A stretch of DNA of 64,000 nucleotides from Streptomyces humidus (GCF_014649655.1 NZ_BMTL01000030.1:1-64000), one strand, 5' to 3'; positions 25,781-35,182 are shown, numbered from the stretch's first letter. Numbers and translations are program-made. The notes: generated by a model from the letters alone, not told the origin.

Positions 25781-27985
25781 CTACGCTCCGGTCTGCTCCT
25801 CGGTGGGCAGGGCCGCCGCGGAAGCCGCCTCGGGGCCTTGTTCCAGCAGGACGGTGAAGCCGTCCTCGTCCAGGACCGGAACCTTGAGCTGCATCGCCTT
25901 GTCGTACTTCGTTCCGGGGCTGTCACCCACGACGACGAACGACGTCTTCTTGGAGACCGAACCGGTGACCTTCGCTCCCCGGCTCTGCAGGGCGTCCTTG
26001 GCGCCGTCCCGGGTGAAGTGCTCGAGGGTGCCGGTGACGACGACGGTCAGCCCTTCGAGGGGGCGCGGCCCTTCGTCCTCGGCGGAGCCCTCCTCCTCCA
26101 TGCGGACGCCGGCCGCCTTCCACTTGCGCAGGATCTCCTGGTGCCATTCCTCGGCGAACCACTCCTTCAGGGAGGCGGCGATGATGGCGCCGACCCCTTC
26201 GGTGGCCGCCAGCTCCTCCTCGGTGGCCCGCTCGATGCGCTCGATCGAGCGGAACTCGCGGGCCAGCGCCTCCGCCGCGACCGGTCCGACATGGCGGATC
26301 GACAGGCCGGTGAGGACGCGCGCCAGCGGGCGCTCCTTGGCGGCGGCGATGTTGTCGAGCATGGCGAGCGCGTTCTTCTTCGGCTCGCCCAGCTGGTTGG
26401 CGAAGACCGTGGCGATCTTCTCCTCGCCGGTCTTCGGATCCCGCTTGGGAAGTCCGCTGTCCTGGTCGAGGACGTAGGCCTTGATGGGCAGCAGCCGGTC
26501 GATGGTGAGGTCGAACAGGTCGCCCTCGTCGGCCAGCGGGGGGTCCTGCGGCTCCAGGGGCTTGGTGAGGGCGGCCGCGGCCACGTACCCGAAGTGCTCG
26601 ATGTCCAGGGCCCGGCGGCCGGCCAGGTAGAAGAGGCGTTCGCGCAACTGGGCGGGGCAGGTGCGGGCGTTGGGGCAGCGCAGATCGACGTCGCCCTCCT
26701 TCATCGGCCGCAGGGGCGTCCCGCACTCGGGGCAATCGGACGGCATCACGAACGCGCGCTCGGTGCCGTCGCGCAGGTCCGCGACCGGGCCGAGGATCTC
26801 CGGGATCACGTCACCGGCCTTGCGCAGCACCACGGTGTCGCCGATCAGGACGCCCTTGGCCTTGACGACGTCCTGGTTGTGCAGGGTGGCGAACTCGACC
26901 TCGGATCCGGCCACCGTCACCGGCTCGACCTGGGCGTAGGGCGTGACACGGCCGGTCCGGCCGACCCCCACGCGGATGTTGACGAGCTTGGTGTTGACCT
27001 CCTCCGGCGCGTACTTGTAGGCGATCGCCCACCGGGGCGCGCGGGCCGTGGAGCCGAGCCGGCCCTGGAGCCGGATCTCGTCGAGCTTGACGACCACGCC
27101 GTCGATCTCGTGCTCGACCGAGTGCCGGTTCTCCCCGAAGTAGGCGATGAACTCCCGTACGCCGTCGAGGCCGTCGACCACCTTGTTGTGCCGGGAGGTG
27201 GGCAGGCCCCACGTCTTGAGCAGGTCGTAGGCCTCGGAGAGGCGGTCGAGGCCCTCGTAGCCCTCCAGGGCGCCGATGCCGTGCACGACCATGTGCAGCG
27301 GACGGGACGCGGTGACCCGCGGGTCCTTCTGGCGCAGGGAACCGGCCGCCGCGTTGCGCGGGTTGGCGAAGGGCTTGTCGCCCGCCTCGACCAGGCGGGC
27401 GTTGAGCTCCTCGAACTTCTCCATCGGGAAGTAGACCTCGCCGCGGATCTCCACCAGCGACGGGACCCCGTCGCCCGTGAGGCGGTCGGGGATGTCCGCG
27501 ATGGTGCGCACGTTGGGCGTGATGTCCTCGCCGGTGCGGCCGTCGCCGCGGGTCGCCGCGCGCGTGAGCCGGCCGTTCTCGTACGTGAGGTTGACGGCGA
27601 GGCCGTCGACCTTGAGCTCGCACAGGAAGTGGTGGGTCAGCGAGCCGACGTCCTTGTGGACGCGCTCGGCCCAGGCGGCGAGCTCCAGGTCGTCGAAGGC
27701 GTTGTCCAGCGAGAGCATCCGCTCGCGGTGCTGGACGGCCGTGAACTCCGTCTCGTACGCGCCCGCGACCTTCTGGGTCGGCGAGTCGGGCGTGCGCAGC
27801 TCGGCGTACCGCTCCTCCAGTGCCTCCAGGGCGCGCAGGAGCCGGTCGAACTCCGCGTCGCTGACGACGGGAGCGTCCTTCACGTAGTACCGGAAGCGGT
27901 GCTCCTCGATCTGCTCAGCGAGCTGCGCGTGCTGCTCCCGTGCCTCCGAGGGCACCGTCGTCTCCGCTTGCCTGTCGCCGGCCAC
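25781..27985 (-). CDS. ligA: NAD-dependent DNA ligase
   Basis: Seals nicks in replication and repair using NAD. The 734-residue product has the family order: Ia domain (RFRYYVKDAPVVSDAEFDRL), adenylation domain with nucleophile Lys125 in ELKVDGLAVN, OB fold, a Cys4 zinc finger (CPECG ... CPNARTC), helix-hairpin-helix repeats (~560-640) and a C-terminal BRCT domain (~655-725, FVVVGDSPGTKYDKA). The start is GTG at 27985 with GGAGGA upstream. It lies 15 bases after the MetE-like gene, forming a two-gene operon. Confidence 0.97.
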   Translation of the reverse strand: MAGDRQAETTVPSEAREQHAQLAEQIEEHRFRYYVKDAPVVSDAEFDRLLRALEALEERYAELRTPDSPTQKVAGAYETEFTAVQHRERMLSLDNAFDDLELAAWAERVHKDVGSLTHHFLCELKVDGLAVNLTYENGRLTRAATRGDGRTGEDITPNVRTIADIPDRLTGDGVPSLVEIRGEVYFPMEKFEELNARLVEAGDKPFANPRNAAAGSLRQKDPRVTASRPLHMVVHGIGALEGYEGLDRLSEAYDLLKTWGLPTSRHNKVVDGLDGVREFIAYFGENRHSVEHEIDGVVVKLDEIRLQGRLGSTARAPRWAIAYKYAPEEVNTKLVNIRVGVGRTGRVTPYAQVEPVTVAGSEVEFATLHNQDVVKAKGVLIGDTVVLRKAGDVIPEILGPVADLRDGTERAFVMPSDCPECGTPLRPMKEGDVDLRCPNARTCPAQLRERLFYLAGRRALDIEHFGYVAAAALTKPLEPQDPPLADEGDLFDLTIDRLLPIKAYVLDQDSGLPKRDPKTGEEKIATVFANQLGEPKKNALAMLDNIAAAKERPLARVLTGLSIRHVGPVAAEALAREFRSIERIERATEEELAATEGVGAIIAASLKEWFAEEWHQEILRKWKAAGVRMEEEGSAEDEGPRPLEGLTVVVTGTLEHFTRDGAKDALQSRGAKVTGSVSKKTSFVVVGDSPGTKYDKAMQLKVPVLDEDGFTVLLEQGPEAASAAALPTEEQTGA

Positions 27986-28000
27986 CGTGTCGTCCTCCCG

Positions 28001-29002
28001 TTACTCTGGGTTGTCCGCGAGGGATCTCGCCGCCCGGACGCAGTGGGCGAGGGCCTGGCGGGCGTACGCGGGAGAGGCCCCCGCGAGTCCGCACGACGGC
28101 GTGAGCGTGACCGCCTCCGCGAGCAGCCCCGGTCGCAGTCCCAGCCTGCGCCACAGCGTCCTGACACCCCTGACGCTACCGGCAGGGTCTGACAACGGGG
28201 CGTCCGCGCCGGGCACGACACCGGCGAAGAGCCGGGTGCCCGCCTCGACCGCCTCGCCGATCACGTCGTCGTCACGTTCGGTGAGGAGCGAGAAGTCGAA
28301 GGAGACCGCCGCCGCCCCGGCCCGGCGCAACAGGGCGAACGGGACGTCCGGGGCGCACGAGTGGACGACGACGGGACCGTCGCCGTGCGCCCCCATGACG
28401 TCCCGGAGGGCGGACTCCACGAGCTGCCGGTCGACGGCGCGGTGGGTGTGGTAGCCGCTGGCGGTGCGCACCTCACCGCGCAGGACGGCGGTGAGGGACG
28501 GTTCGTCGAGCTGGAGCACGACCTGAGCGCCCGGCAGACGCCGCCGCACCTCCTCGAGGTGCAGGCGCAGGCCCTCGCCGAGGGAACCGGCGAGGTCGCG
28601 GCGGGCTCCGTGGTCGGAGAGCACCGACTGGCCGTTCTTCAGCTCCAGCGCGGCGGCGAGGGTCCACGGCCCGACGGCCTGCACCTTCACCTGGCCCTCG
28701 TAGCCCTGGGTGAACTCCTCCAGCGCGTCCAGGTCCTCGCCCAGCCAGGACCGGGCCCGCTTGGTGTCCCGGCCCGGCCGGTCGCCGATCCGCCAGCCGC
28801 TGGGCTCCACGCGCGCGTACAGCTCGACGAGCATCCCCGCGGTACGGCCGATCATGTCCGCGCCGGGGCCGCGGGCCGGCAGCTCGGCGAGGAACGGGAA
28901 GTCCTCGAAGGACCCGGTGGCGGCCTTGGCGGCCTCGCGGGCGTCACCGCCCGGCAGGGAGCCGACGCCGGTGGCGGGGCCGAAACTGAAGTGTGCGTTC
29001 AC
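28001..29002 (-). CDS. MetE C-terminal-like (cobalamin-independent methionine synthase family) protein
   Basis: A 333-residue protein resembling the catalytic C-terminal half of MetE. It starts with FSFGPATGVGSLPGG and has candidate zinc ligands in VVHSCAPD (His, Cys) and LTPSCGLAG (Cys), with LQLDEPSL as the conserved acidic strand. It lacks the N-terminal MetE domain, so it is a stand-alone methyltransferase of uncertain methyl donor, comparable to archaeal short MetE or core-MetE types. It is upstream of ligA with a 15-base gap. The start is GTG at 29002, without a strong ribosome site. Confidence 0.82.
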   Translation of the reverse strand: MNAHFSFGPATGVGSLPGGDAREAAKAATGSFEDFPFLAELPARGPGADMIGRTAGMLVELYARVEPSGWRIGDRPGRDTKRARSWLGEDLDALEEFTQGYEGQVKVQAVGPWTLAAALELKNGQSVLSDHGARRDLAGSLGEGLRLHLEEVRRRLPGAQVVLQLDEPSLTAVLRGEVRTASGYHTHRAVDRQLVESALRDVMGAHGDGPVVVHSCAPDVPFALLRRAGAAAVSFDFSLLTERDDDVIGEAVEAGTRLFAGVVPGADAPLSDPAGSVRGVRTLWRRLGLRPGLLAEAVTLTPSCGLAGASPAYARQALAHCVRAARSLADNPE

Positions 29003-29071
29003 AGGTGAAGCCTACGTAGCCGCGAGGGCCCGTCCGTCCCGCGGAGCCGTCCTTCGCCCGCGCGGCCTTCC

Positions 29072-29761
29072 TCAGCTGCCCGGGCGCACCGTCAGGTCGT
29101 TGACCTCGGCGTCCCTCGGCAGGTCGAGCGCCATCAGGATCGTCGTCGCGACCGACTCGGGGTCGATCCACTCCCTGGGGTCGTACTCCTTGCCCTCCTG
29201 CCGGTGGACCTTGGCCTGCATGGGGCTCGCGGTGCGGCCGGGGTAGACGGAGGTGACGCGGACTCCGTTGCCGTGCTCCTCCTGGCGCAGCGAGTCCGCG
29301 AGCGCCTTCAGGCCGTGCTTGGAGGCGGCGTAGGCCGACCAGTCGGCGCTCGCCCGCAGGCCCGCCCCGGAGTTCACGAAGAGCACGTGGCCGCGAGCGG
29401 CGCGCAGTTGGGGCAGGAAGTGCCGGGTCAGCTCGGCGGGGGCGATCAGGTTGACGTTGAGCTGGTGGCGCCAGGACTTCGGGGTCAGGTCGCCCACCGG
29501 ACCGAGGTCCACCACTCCGGCGACGTGGAGCAGAGAGTCCACCCGGCCGGGCAGCGACTGGTGGGAGAAGGCCCAGCTCAGCTTGTCGGGGTCGGCCAGG
29601 TCGCCGACGAGGGTCCGCGCACCGGGGAACAGCGCCGCCAGTTCCTTCGCACGGCCCGCGTCGCGCGCGTGCAGCACGAGTTCGTCCCCGCGCGCGTGCA
29701 GACGGCGGGCGACCGCAGCGCCGATGCCGGAACCCGCTCCGGTGATCACATGAGTAGCCAT
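29072..29761 (-). CDS. Short-chain dehydrogenase/reductase
   Basis: A 229-residue classical SDR with cofactor motif TGAGSGIG near the N-terminus, structural NAG replaced by HVAGVV, and catalytic Ser-Tyr-Lys (Ser in VNSGAG, YAASK). Truncated relative to 250-residue members but complete in motifs. The ATG at 29761 (MATHVITG) matches family starts; an ATG three codons upstream (29770) is equally possible. It lies on the same strand as the LOG gene, whose stop is 19-28 bases away. Substrate unknown. Confidence 0.88.
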   Translation of the reverse strand: MATHVITGAGSGIGAAVARRLHARGDELVLHARDAGRAKELAALFPGARTLVGDLADPDKLSWAFSHQSLPGRVDSLLHVAGVVDLGPVGDLTPKSWRHQLNVNLIAPAELTRHFLPQLRAARGHVLFVNSGAGLRASADWSAYAASKHGLKALADSLRQEEHGNGVRVTSVYPGRTASPMQAKVHRQEGKEYDPREWIDPESVATTILMALDLPRDAEVNDLTVRPGS

Positions 29762-29788
29762 GCCCGCCATGCTCGCATCACCGCCGGG

Positions 29789-30328
29789 TCACGCGATGCC
29801 CCGGCTCTCCTCCAGGTAGGCCACCGCGCCGACGGGCTCCTCCGCGAAGAACACCAGGTCGGTGAGGGGAAGGGGCAGGAAGCCCTCGTCCTCCATGCGC
29901 CGGAACTGCGTCTTGAGCCCGTCGTAGAAGCCGGCGGTGTTCAGCAGGACGACCGGCTTGTCGGTGTGCCCGTGCTTCTTCAGCTCCAGGATCTCGGTCG
30001 CCTCGTCGAGGGTCCCGGTGCCGCCCACCATGATCACCACGGCGTCGGACTTCTCCACCAGCAGCCGTTTCCGCTCGGCGAGGTCGGCCGCGATCACCAT
30101 CTCGTCGGCCCCCGCCCGCGCGGTGGCCGCGAGGAAGCCCACCGACACCCCGCACAGCCGCCCGCCCGCCTCCTGAACGCCGTCGGCGACGACCTTCATC
30201 AGACCGACGTCGGAGCCGCCCCACACCAGGGTGTGGCCGCCTTTGCCGAGCAGTTCGGCGAACTCGCGCGCGGGGCCGGTGTATCGGTCGTCGAGGTCGG
30301 CCGCGGAGAGGAAGACGCAGATTCGCAT
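29789..30328 (-). CDS. LOG-family (TIGR00730) nucleotide phosphoribohydrolase
   Basis: A 179-residue Rossmann protein related to LONELY GUY cytokinin-activating enzymes, which release a base from nucleoside monophosphates. The signature PGGxGTxxE is seen as VGGTGTLDEATE, with the first Pro replaced by Val. The N-terminal strand (MRICVFLSAADLDDRY) is slightly different from canonical CVFCGS. The true substrate in bacteria is often AMP or unknown. It shares a 50-base divergent promoter region with the DUF427 gene. Confidence 0.82.
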   Translation of the reverse strand: MRICVFLSAADLDDRYTGPAREFAELLGKGGHTLVWGGSDVGLMKVVADGVQEAGGRLCGVSVGFLAATARAGADEMVIAADLAERKRLLVEKSDAVVIMVGGTGTLDEATEILELKKHGHTDKPVVLLNTAGFYDGLKTQFRRMEDEGFLPLPLTDLVFFAEEPVGAVAYLEESRGIA

Positions 30329-30378
30329 GCGGTCACGGTACGCGGGAAGAACCGGGGGCCCGCGCGTGCTGTTCCGGT

Positions 30379-30717
30379 ATGGCCAACGGACACACGATCA
30401 CGATCGAGCGGGACGACCGGCGCATCAGGGTCGTCCACGGGGACCGAGTGCTCGCCGAGACCGGCCGGGCGCTCGCACTGCGCGAGACCGGCTGTCCCGT
30501 GCGGTACTACATTCCCGCCGAGGACGTACGCCTCGACCTCCTGACCCCCTCCGACACCCATACGTACTGCCCGTTCAAGGGCACGGCGTCCTACTGGTCG
30601 CTGCCGGACGCGCCGGACCTCGTCTGGGGCTACCCCGACCCGAAGCCGGACGTCGCCGAGATCAAGGACCATCTCTGCTTCTACGAAGTGGAAGTCTCGC
30701 CGGCGGAGGTGTCGTAG
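30379..30717 (+). CDS. DUF427 domain protein
   Basis: A 112-residue single-domain protein with the family core VLAETGRALALRET...YYIPAEDV and THTYCPFKGTASYWSL. The fold is a small beta structure; the function is unknown. It is followed by the alpha/beta hydrolase gene on the same strand after 32 bases. No good ribosome site is visible before the ATG. Confidence 0.88.
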   Translation: MANGHTITIERDDRRIRVVHGDRVLAETGRALALRETGCPVRYYIPAEDVRLDLLTPSDTHTYCPFKGTASYWSLPDAPDLVWGYPDPKPDVAEIKDHLCFYEVEVSPAEVS

Positions 30718-30749
30718 GCCGATGAGTGCGGTGCCGTGCGGCAGTCTGC

Positions 30750-31535
30750 ATGAGCATGGACAAGAAGACTGTTTCCCGTGACGGCACCGAGCTCGCGTAC
30801 GAGAGCACCGGCCGGGGCCCCGCGGTCATCCTGGTGAGCGGCGCGATGTCCACGGGCGGCACCATGGCGCCCCTGGCGGGCCTGCTCGCGGACCGCTTCA
30901 CCGCCGTCCGGTACGACCGCCGGGGCCGCGGCGAGAGTGGGGACACGACGCCGTACGCGGTGGAACGCGAGGTCGAGGACCTGGCGGCGCTCGTCGACGC
31001 GGTGGGCGGCGAGGCCGCGCTGTACGGCATCTCGTCGGGCGGCGCGCTGGTGCTGGCGGCGGCGGCCGCCGGGCTGCCGGTGAGCCGGGCCGCGGTGTAC
31101 GAGACGCCGTTCGCCCTCGACGAGGAGGCCGCGCGGGGGCGCGCCGAGTACACCGCGAACCTCACCGAGGCGCTCGCGCAGGACCGGCGCGGGGACGCCG
31201 TCGAGCTGTTCCTGCGCCTGACCGGGCTGGCCGAGGAGATGATCCAGGGGGCTCGCCGGTCACCCATGTGGGCGGCCATGGAGGCCGTCGCGCCGACCCT
31301 CGCCCACGACGACGCGGTCATGGGCGACGGGCGGCCGCCGAGGGAGCGGCTGGCGTCGGTCGGCGTGCCGGTGCTGGCCGTCGCGGGCGAGGCCAGTCCG
31401 TCCTGGCTGCGCGAGGCCACGCGTGCCGTCGCCGACGCCGTCCCGGACGGCACGTACCGCACGCTGGAGGGCCAGACCCACATGGTCGACCCGGCCGTCC
31501 TGGCGCCGGTGCTGGCGGAGTTCTTCACGGCATAG
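30750..31535 (+). CDS. Alpha/beta hydrolase
   Basis: A 261-residue cytoplasmic hydrolase. The nucleophile elbow is GISSGG (Ser in G-x-S-x-G), the oxyanion strand is ILVSGAMSTGG, YDRRGRGESG is the typical beta4 loop, and the catalytic His is in GQTHMVDP near the C-terminus. Substrate unknown. The ATG at 30750 or two codons later (30756) is possible; upstream codons do not look like family sequence. Confidence 0.88.
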   Translation: MSMDKKTVSRDGTELAYESTGRGPAVILVSGAMSTGGTMAPLAGLLADRFTAVRYDRRGRGESGDTTPYAVEREVEDLAALVDAVGGEAALYGISSGGALVLAAAAAGLPVSRAAVYETPFALDEEAARGRAEYTANLTEALAQDRRGDAVELFLRLTGLAEEMIQGARRSPMWAAMEAVAPTLAHDDAVMGDGRPPRERLASVGVPVLAVAGEASPSWLREATRAVADAVPDGTYRTLEGQTHMVDPAVLAPVLAEFFTA

Positions 31536-31645
31536 CCTCCCGCGCGTGGGCGCCGGCCCCGCCCTCGAACGCCGCCCGCTCCTTGAGATCGCGCACGACG
31601 ACGTCTCGGGGGGCGACTCGGGGGCGGTTTCGGCGGCGCTCCGGG

Positions 31646-31999
31646 TCAGGCCGCGAGGGCGGGCGGCGGGCCCGGCGGAAGGGCCAGCTCGAACCAGATC
31701 GTCTTTCCGGCGGGTCCGTAAGGCCCCTCGCCGGTCCCGCAGCCGCCCCAGCGGTCGGCGAGCAGGTCGAGGATCAGCAGACCCCGCCCTCCGACCGCGC
31801 ACGTATCGGCTACGGGCCGGGGCGACGGCGGGGGTGCCGGCAGATCGGGGCTCATGTCCCAGACGCTAACCCGGAGCACGGGATCCAGCCAGTGCAGGCG
31901 GACGAACGCGGGCCCCTTGGTGTGCCGCACGGAGTTCGTCGCGAGTTCGGACGTCAGGAGTTCAGCCCGGTCGACGAGTTCGGCGAGGCCGTTTTCTAG
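31646..31999 (-). pseudogene. 5'-truncated HATPase_c (anti-sigma/RsbW-like) fragment
   Basis: About 117 codons encode the core of a Streptomyces RsbW-type ATP-binding protein: N-box ELLTSELATNSVRH, G1-like VSVWDMSP, G2 GGRGLLILDLLADRWGG and a C-terminal KTIWFELAL strand. The first ~30 residues of the family are missing. The frame runs into the 3' end of mnmA in another frame, and no ATG, GTG or TTG start is available before the internal GTG in the N-box. Either a deletion joined it to the mnmA end, or a start far inside mnmA adds an unrelated leader. Intact relatives are serine kinases/anti-sigma factors. Confidence 0.65.
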
Positions 32000-33126
32000 G
32001 CCGCCCCGGCCGTCGCCCGGACCGTGGTCGCGATCGTCGCCGAGCCCACCACGCGCGTGCCGTCGTACAGCACGATCGCCTGGCCGGGGGCCACGCCCCG
32101 GACCGGCTCGGTGAAGGCGACCTCCAGGCGGCCGTCGACGAGTTCGGCGGTCACCTCCGTCTCGCCGCCGTGGGCGCGCAGCTGGGCCGTGTAGACGCCG
32201 GGGCCGGCCGGGGCGGCTCCGCACCAGCGGGGTTTGATCGCCGTCAGCGCGGTCACGTCCAGGGCGGCGGCCGGGCCCACCGTCACCGTGTTGTCCACCG
32301 GGGAGATGTCCAGGACGTAGCGCGGCTTGCCGTCGGCGGCCGGGGTGCCGATGCGCAGGCCCTTGCGCTGGCCGATGGTGAAGCCGTACGCGCCCTCGTG
32401 GGAGCCGATCTTCGTGCCGGACTCGTCGACGATGTCGCCCTCGGCCTTGCCGAGCCGCTGGGCGAGGAAGCCCTGGGTGTCGCCGTCGGCGATGAAGCAG
32501 ATGTCGTGGCTGTCGGGCTTCTTGGCCACCGCCAGTCCGCGGCGCTCGGCCTCCGCGCGGATCTCGTCCTTCGTCGTCACCGTGTCGCCGAGCGGGAAGA
32601 GGGCGTGGGCGAGCTGGCGGTCGTCCAGGACGCCGAGGACATAACTCTGGTCCTTGGCCATGTCGGAGGCGCGGTGCAGTTCGCGCACGCCGTCCTCACC
32701 CTCGACGACCTTCGCGTAGTGGCCGGTGCACACCGCGTCGAAGCCCAGGGCGAGCGCCTTGTCGAGCAGCGCGGCGAACTTGATCTTCTCGTTGCAGCGC
32801 AGGCAGGGGTTGGGCGTGCGGCCGGCCTCGTACTCGGCGACGAAGTCCTCGACGACGTCCTCGCGAAAACGGTCGGCGAGGTCCCAGACGTAGAACGGGA
32901 TGCCGATGACGTCGGCGGCGCGGCGGGCGTCGCGGGAGTCCTCGATGGTGCAGCAGCCCCGGGCGCCCGTGCGGAACGACTGCGGGTTCGCGGAGAGCGC
33001 GAGGTGGACGCCGGTCACGTCGTGGCCGGCTTCGGCGGCGCGGGCGGCGGCGACGGCGGAGTCCACGCCGCCGGACATGGCGGCGAGTACACGAAGGGGG
33101 CGGGGGCGCGGCGAGGTCTCAGTCAT
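31996..33126 (-). CDS. mnmA: tRNA-specific 2-thiouridylase
   Basis: Makes 2-thiouridine at U34 of tRNA Lys/Glu/Gln using persulfide sulfur and ATP. The 376-residue product has the PP-loop SGGVDSAVAA near the N-terminus, catalytic cysteines in NPCLRCN and SHDICFI, and the C-terminal beta-barrel (KGLRIG...PRYVLDI). GGAAGGG precedes the ATG. A cysteine desulfurase, its natural sulfur donor partner, lies 0.9 kb away, separated by a divergent amidase gene. The 3' end abuts a HATPase remnant. Confidence 0.95.
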   Translation of the reverse strand: MTETSPRPRPLRVLAAMSGGVDSAVAAARAAEAGHDVTGVHLALSANPQSFRTGARGCCTIEDSRDARRAADVIGIPFYVWDLADRFREDVVEDFVAEYEAGRTPNPCLRCNEKIKFAALLDKALALGFDAVCTGHYAKVVEGEDGVRELHRASDMAKDQSYVLGVLDDRQLAHALFPLGDTVTTKDEIRAEAERRGLAVAKKPDSHDICFIADGDTQGFLAQRLGKAEGDIVDESGTKIGSHEGAYGFTIGQRKGLRIGTPAADGKPRYVLDISPVDNTVTVGPAAALDVTALTAIKPRWCGAAPAGPGVYTAQLRAHGGETEVTAELVDGRLEVAFTEPVRGVAPGQAIVLYDGTRVVGSATIATTVRATAGAA

Positions 33127-33209
33127 AACCCTTCCAGGGTACGGGTCGACGGGAACCGCAGCCCGCGAGTATCCGTTGACGATCTCGAGGGGCGAGGAAG
33201 GGCACGGAC

Positions 33210-33875
33210 ATGGGGGAGAAGAAGAGCGACTCCGACCGGCGCATCGGGCGGCGCGCCCTGCTGATCGGCGGGGCGGCGGCCGCGGTGGGCACAGGTCTGC
33301 TGGCGCGTGACGAGCTGGCGCGGCTGTACTGGCGGCTCCCCGGCGTGCGCAGGGCGCGTGTGGAGGGCGCGGTGGACTTCCGGGGCGCGCGGTGGGTGGC
33401 GGCGTCGGAGGCGAACTTCCGCTGGGCGGACCGGCCGGACGACTACGGCGTGGACATGGTCGTCGTCCATGTCACGCAGGGCGACCTCGGCAGTGCGGTG
33501 AAGGCGTTCGAGGACCCGGGGCACAAGGCGGCCGCGCACTACATCGTCGGCAAGGACGGGCGCGTCACGCAGATGGTCCGTGAGCTGGACGTCGCGTACC
33601 ACGCGGGCAACCGCTCCTACAACGAGCGCAGCGTCGGCATCGAGCACGAGGGCTTCGTGGACCGGCCGAAGGACTTCACCGACGCGATGTACGCGGCGTC
33701 GGCCCGGCTGGCCGCCGCGGTCTGCCGGCGGTACGGCATACCCGTGGACCGCGAGCACATCATCGGCCACGTGGAGGTGCCGGGCACGGATCACACCGAT
33801 CCCGGCGAGCACTGGGACTGGGACCGGTATCTGCGGCTCGTCGCACAGGCGCACGCCGCGACCGCCGCCTCCTGA
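33210..33875 (+). CDS. Tat-exported N-acetylmuramoyl-L-alanine amidase
   Basis: A 221-residue peptidoglycan amidase (Amidase_2/PGRP-type). Residues 1-32 are a twin-arginine signal (RRIGRRALLIGG). The catalytic domain (~65-205) has the zinc ligands His in VVVHVTQG, His in IIGHVEVPG and His/Asp in TDHTDPG, plus YIVGKDGRVTQMV. It cleaves stem peptides from muramic acid outside the cell. It is transcribed divergently from mnmA across 83 bases and converges on the cysteine desulfurase gene. Confidence 0.9.
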   Translation: MGEKKSDSDRRIGRRALLIGGAAAAVGTGLLARDELARLYWRLPGVRRARVEGAVDFRGARWVAASEANFRWADRPDDYGVDMVVVHVTQGDLGSAVKAFEDPGHKAAAHYIVGKDGRVTQMVRELDVAYHAGNRSYNERSVGIEHEGFVDRPKDFTDAMYAASARLAAAVCRRYGIPVDREHIIGHVEVPGTDHTDPGEHWDWDRYLRLVAQAHAATAAS

Positions 33876-34018
33876 GGCTCCGCACACCTCACCGACGGCC
33901 CAGGGGCCGCCTGCGCAGTCGGCGCGGCCTGGTCGTCGGCAGCCTCGCCGACCTGCGAGGTCGTACGAGCACCGGTGAAAGCCCGGCAGCGCGCCGGGGC
34001 CTCGGCGGCGGGCGCCCG

Positions 34019-35182
34019 TCAGGTGAGTCCGGCCGCCCGGGCCCGCTCCACCGCCGGGCCGATGGCCTTGGCGACCGCCTCGACGTCGGCCTCGGTGGAG
34101 GTGTGGCCGAGCGAGAAGCGGAGGGTGCCGCGGGCCAGGTCCGGGTCGACGCCGGTGGCGAGCAGGACGTGGCTGGGCTGGGCGACGCCCGCGGTGCAGG
34201 CCGAGCCGGTGGAGCACTCGATGCCCTGGGCGTCGAGCAGCAGCAGCAGGGAGTCGCCCTCGCAGCCCGGGAAGGTGAAGTGGGCGTTGGCCGGCAGCCG
34301 GTCGACGGGGTCCCCGCCGAGGATCGCGTCCGGGACGGCCGTACGGATCGCGTCGATCAGGCCGTCCCGCAGGGCGCCGATCTCGCGGGCGAACCACTCG
34401 CGCCGCTCGGCGGCGTGGCGGCCGGCGACGGCGAAGGCGACGGTCGCGGGGACGTCGAGGGTGCCGGAGCGGACATGGCGTTCCTGGCCGCCGCCGTGCA
34501 GGACGGGAACGGGGGTGTGCTCACGGCCGAGGAGGAGGGCGCCGATGCCGTAGGGGCCGCCGATCTTGTGACCGGAGACCGTCATCGCGGCGAGGCCGGA
34601 GGCGGCGAAGTCGACGGGGACCTGGCCGAAGGCCTGGACGGCGTCGGCATGCAGGGGGATGCCGAACTCGGCGGCCACGTCGGCCAGTTCACGGACCGGC
34701 AGGATCGTGCCGATCTCGTTGTTCGCCCACATCACGGTGGCCAGGGCCACGTCGTGGGGGTTGCGGGCGACGGCCTCGCGCAGGGCCTCGGGGTGGACCC
34801 GCCCGTAGGAGTCGACCGGCAGGTACTCGACCGTGGCGCCCTCGTGTTCGCCGAGCCAGTGCACGGCGTCGAGGACCGCGTGGTGCTCGACGGGGCTGGC
34901 CAGGACGCGGGTGCGGGCCGGGTCCGCGTCGCGCCGGGACCAGTACAGGCCCTTGACCGCGAGGTTGTCGGCCTCGGTGCCGCCGGAGGTGAGGACGACC
35001 TCGCTGGGGCGGGCGCCGAGCGCTTCGGCGAGCGTCTCACGGGCTTCCTCGACGGTACGGCGGGCCCGTCGGCCGGCCGCGTGCAGGGAGGAGGCGTTGC
35101 CGGTGACGCCCAGGTGCGCGGTGAGTGCCTCGACCGCCTCGGGGAGCATCGGCGTGGTCGCGGCGTGGTCGAGGTATGCCAT
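34019..35182 (-). CDS. Cysteine desulfurase (NifS/IscS-like)
   Basis: A PLP-dependent enzyme that transfers cysteine sulfur to a persulfide for tRNA thiolation or Fe-S assembly. The 387-residue product has N-terminal YLDHAATTP, PLP Lys in SGHKIGGPYG and active Cys in ECSTGSACTAG. The proximity of mnmA suggests it feeds tRNA thiolation. It ends convergent with the amidase; no strong terminator hairpin was found in the 143 bases between. Confidence 0.94.
   Translation of the reverse strand: MAYLDHAATTPMLPEAVEALTAHLGVTGNASSLHAAGRRARRTVEEARETLAEALGARPSEVVLTSGGTEADNLAVKGLYWSRRDADPARTRVLASPVEHHAVLDAVHWLGEHEGATVEYLPVDSYGRVHPEALREAVARNPHDVALATVMWANNEIGTILPVRELADVAAEFGIPLHADAVQAFGQVPVDFAASGLAAMTVSGHKIGGPYGIGALLLGREHTPVPVLHGGGQERHVRSGTLDVPATVAFAVAGRHAAERREWFAREIGALRDGLIDAIRTAVPDAILGGDPVDRLPANAHFTFPGCEGDSLLLLLDAQGIECSTGSACTAGVAQPSHVLLATGVDPDLARGTLRFSLGHTSTEADVEAVAKAIGPAVERARAAGLT

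Noticed and set aside
25547..28192. 881-codon plus-strand ORF
   Set aside because: Antisense of ligA, which has all ligase motifs.
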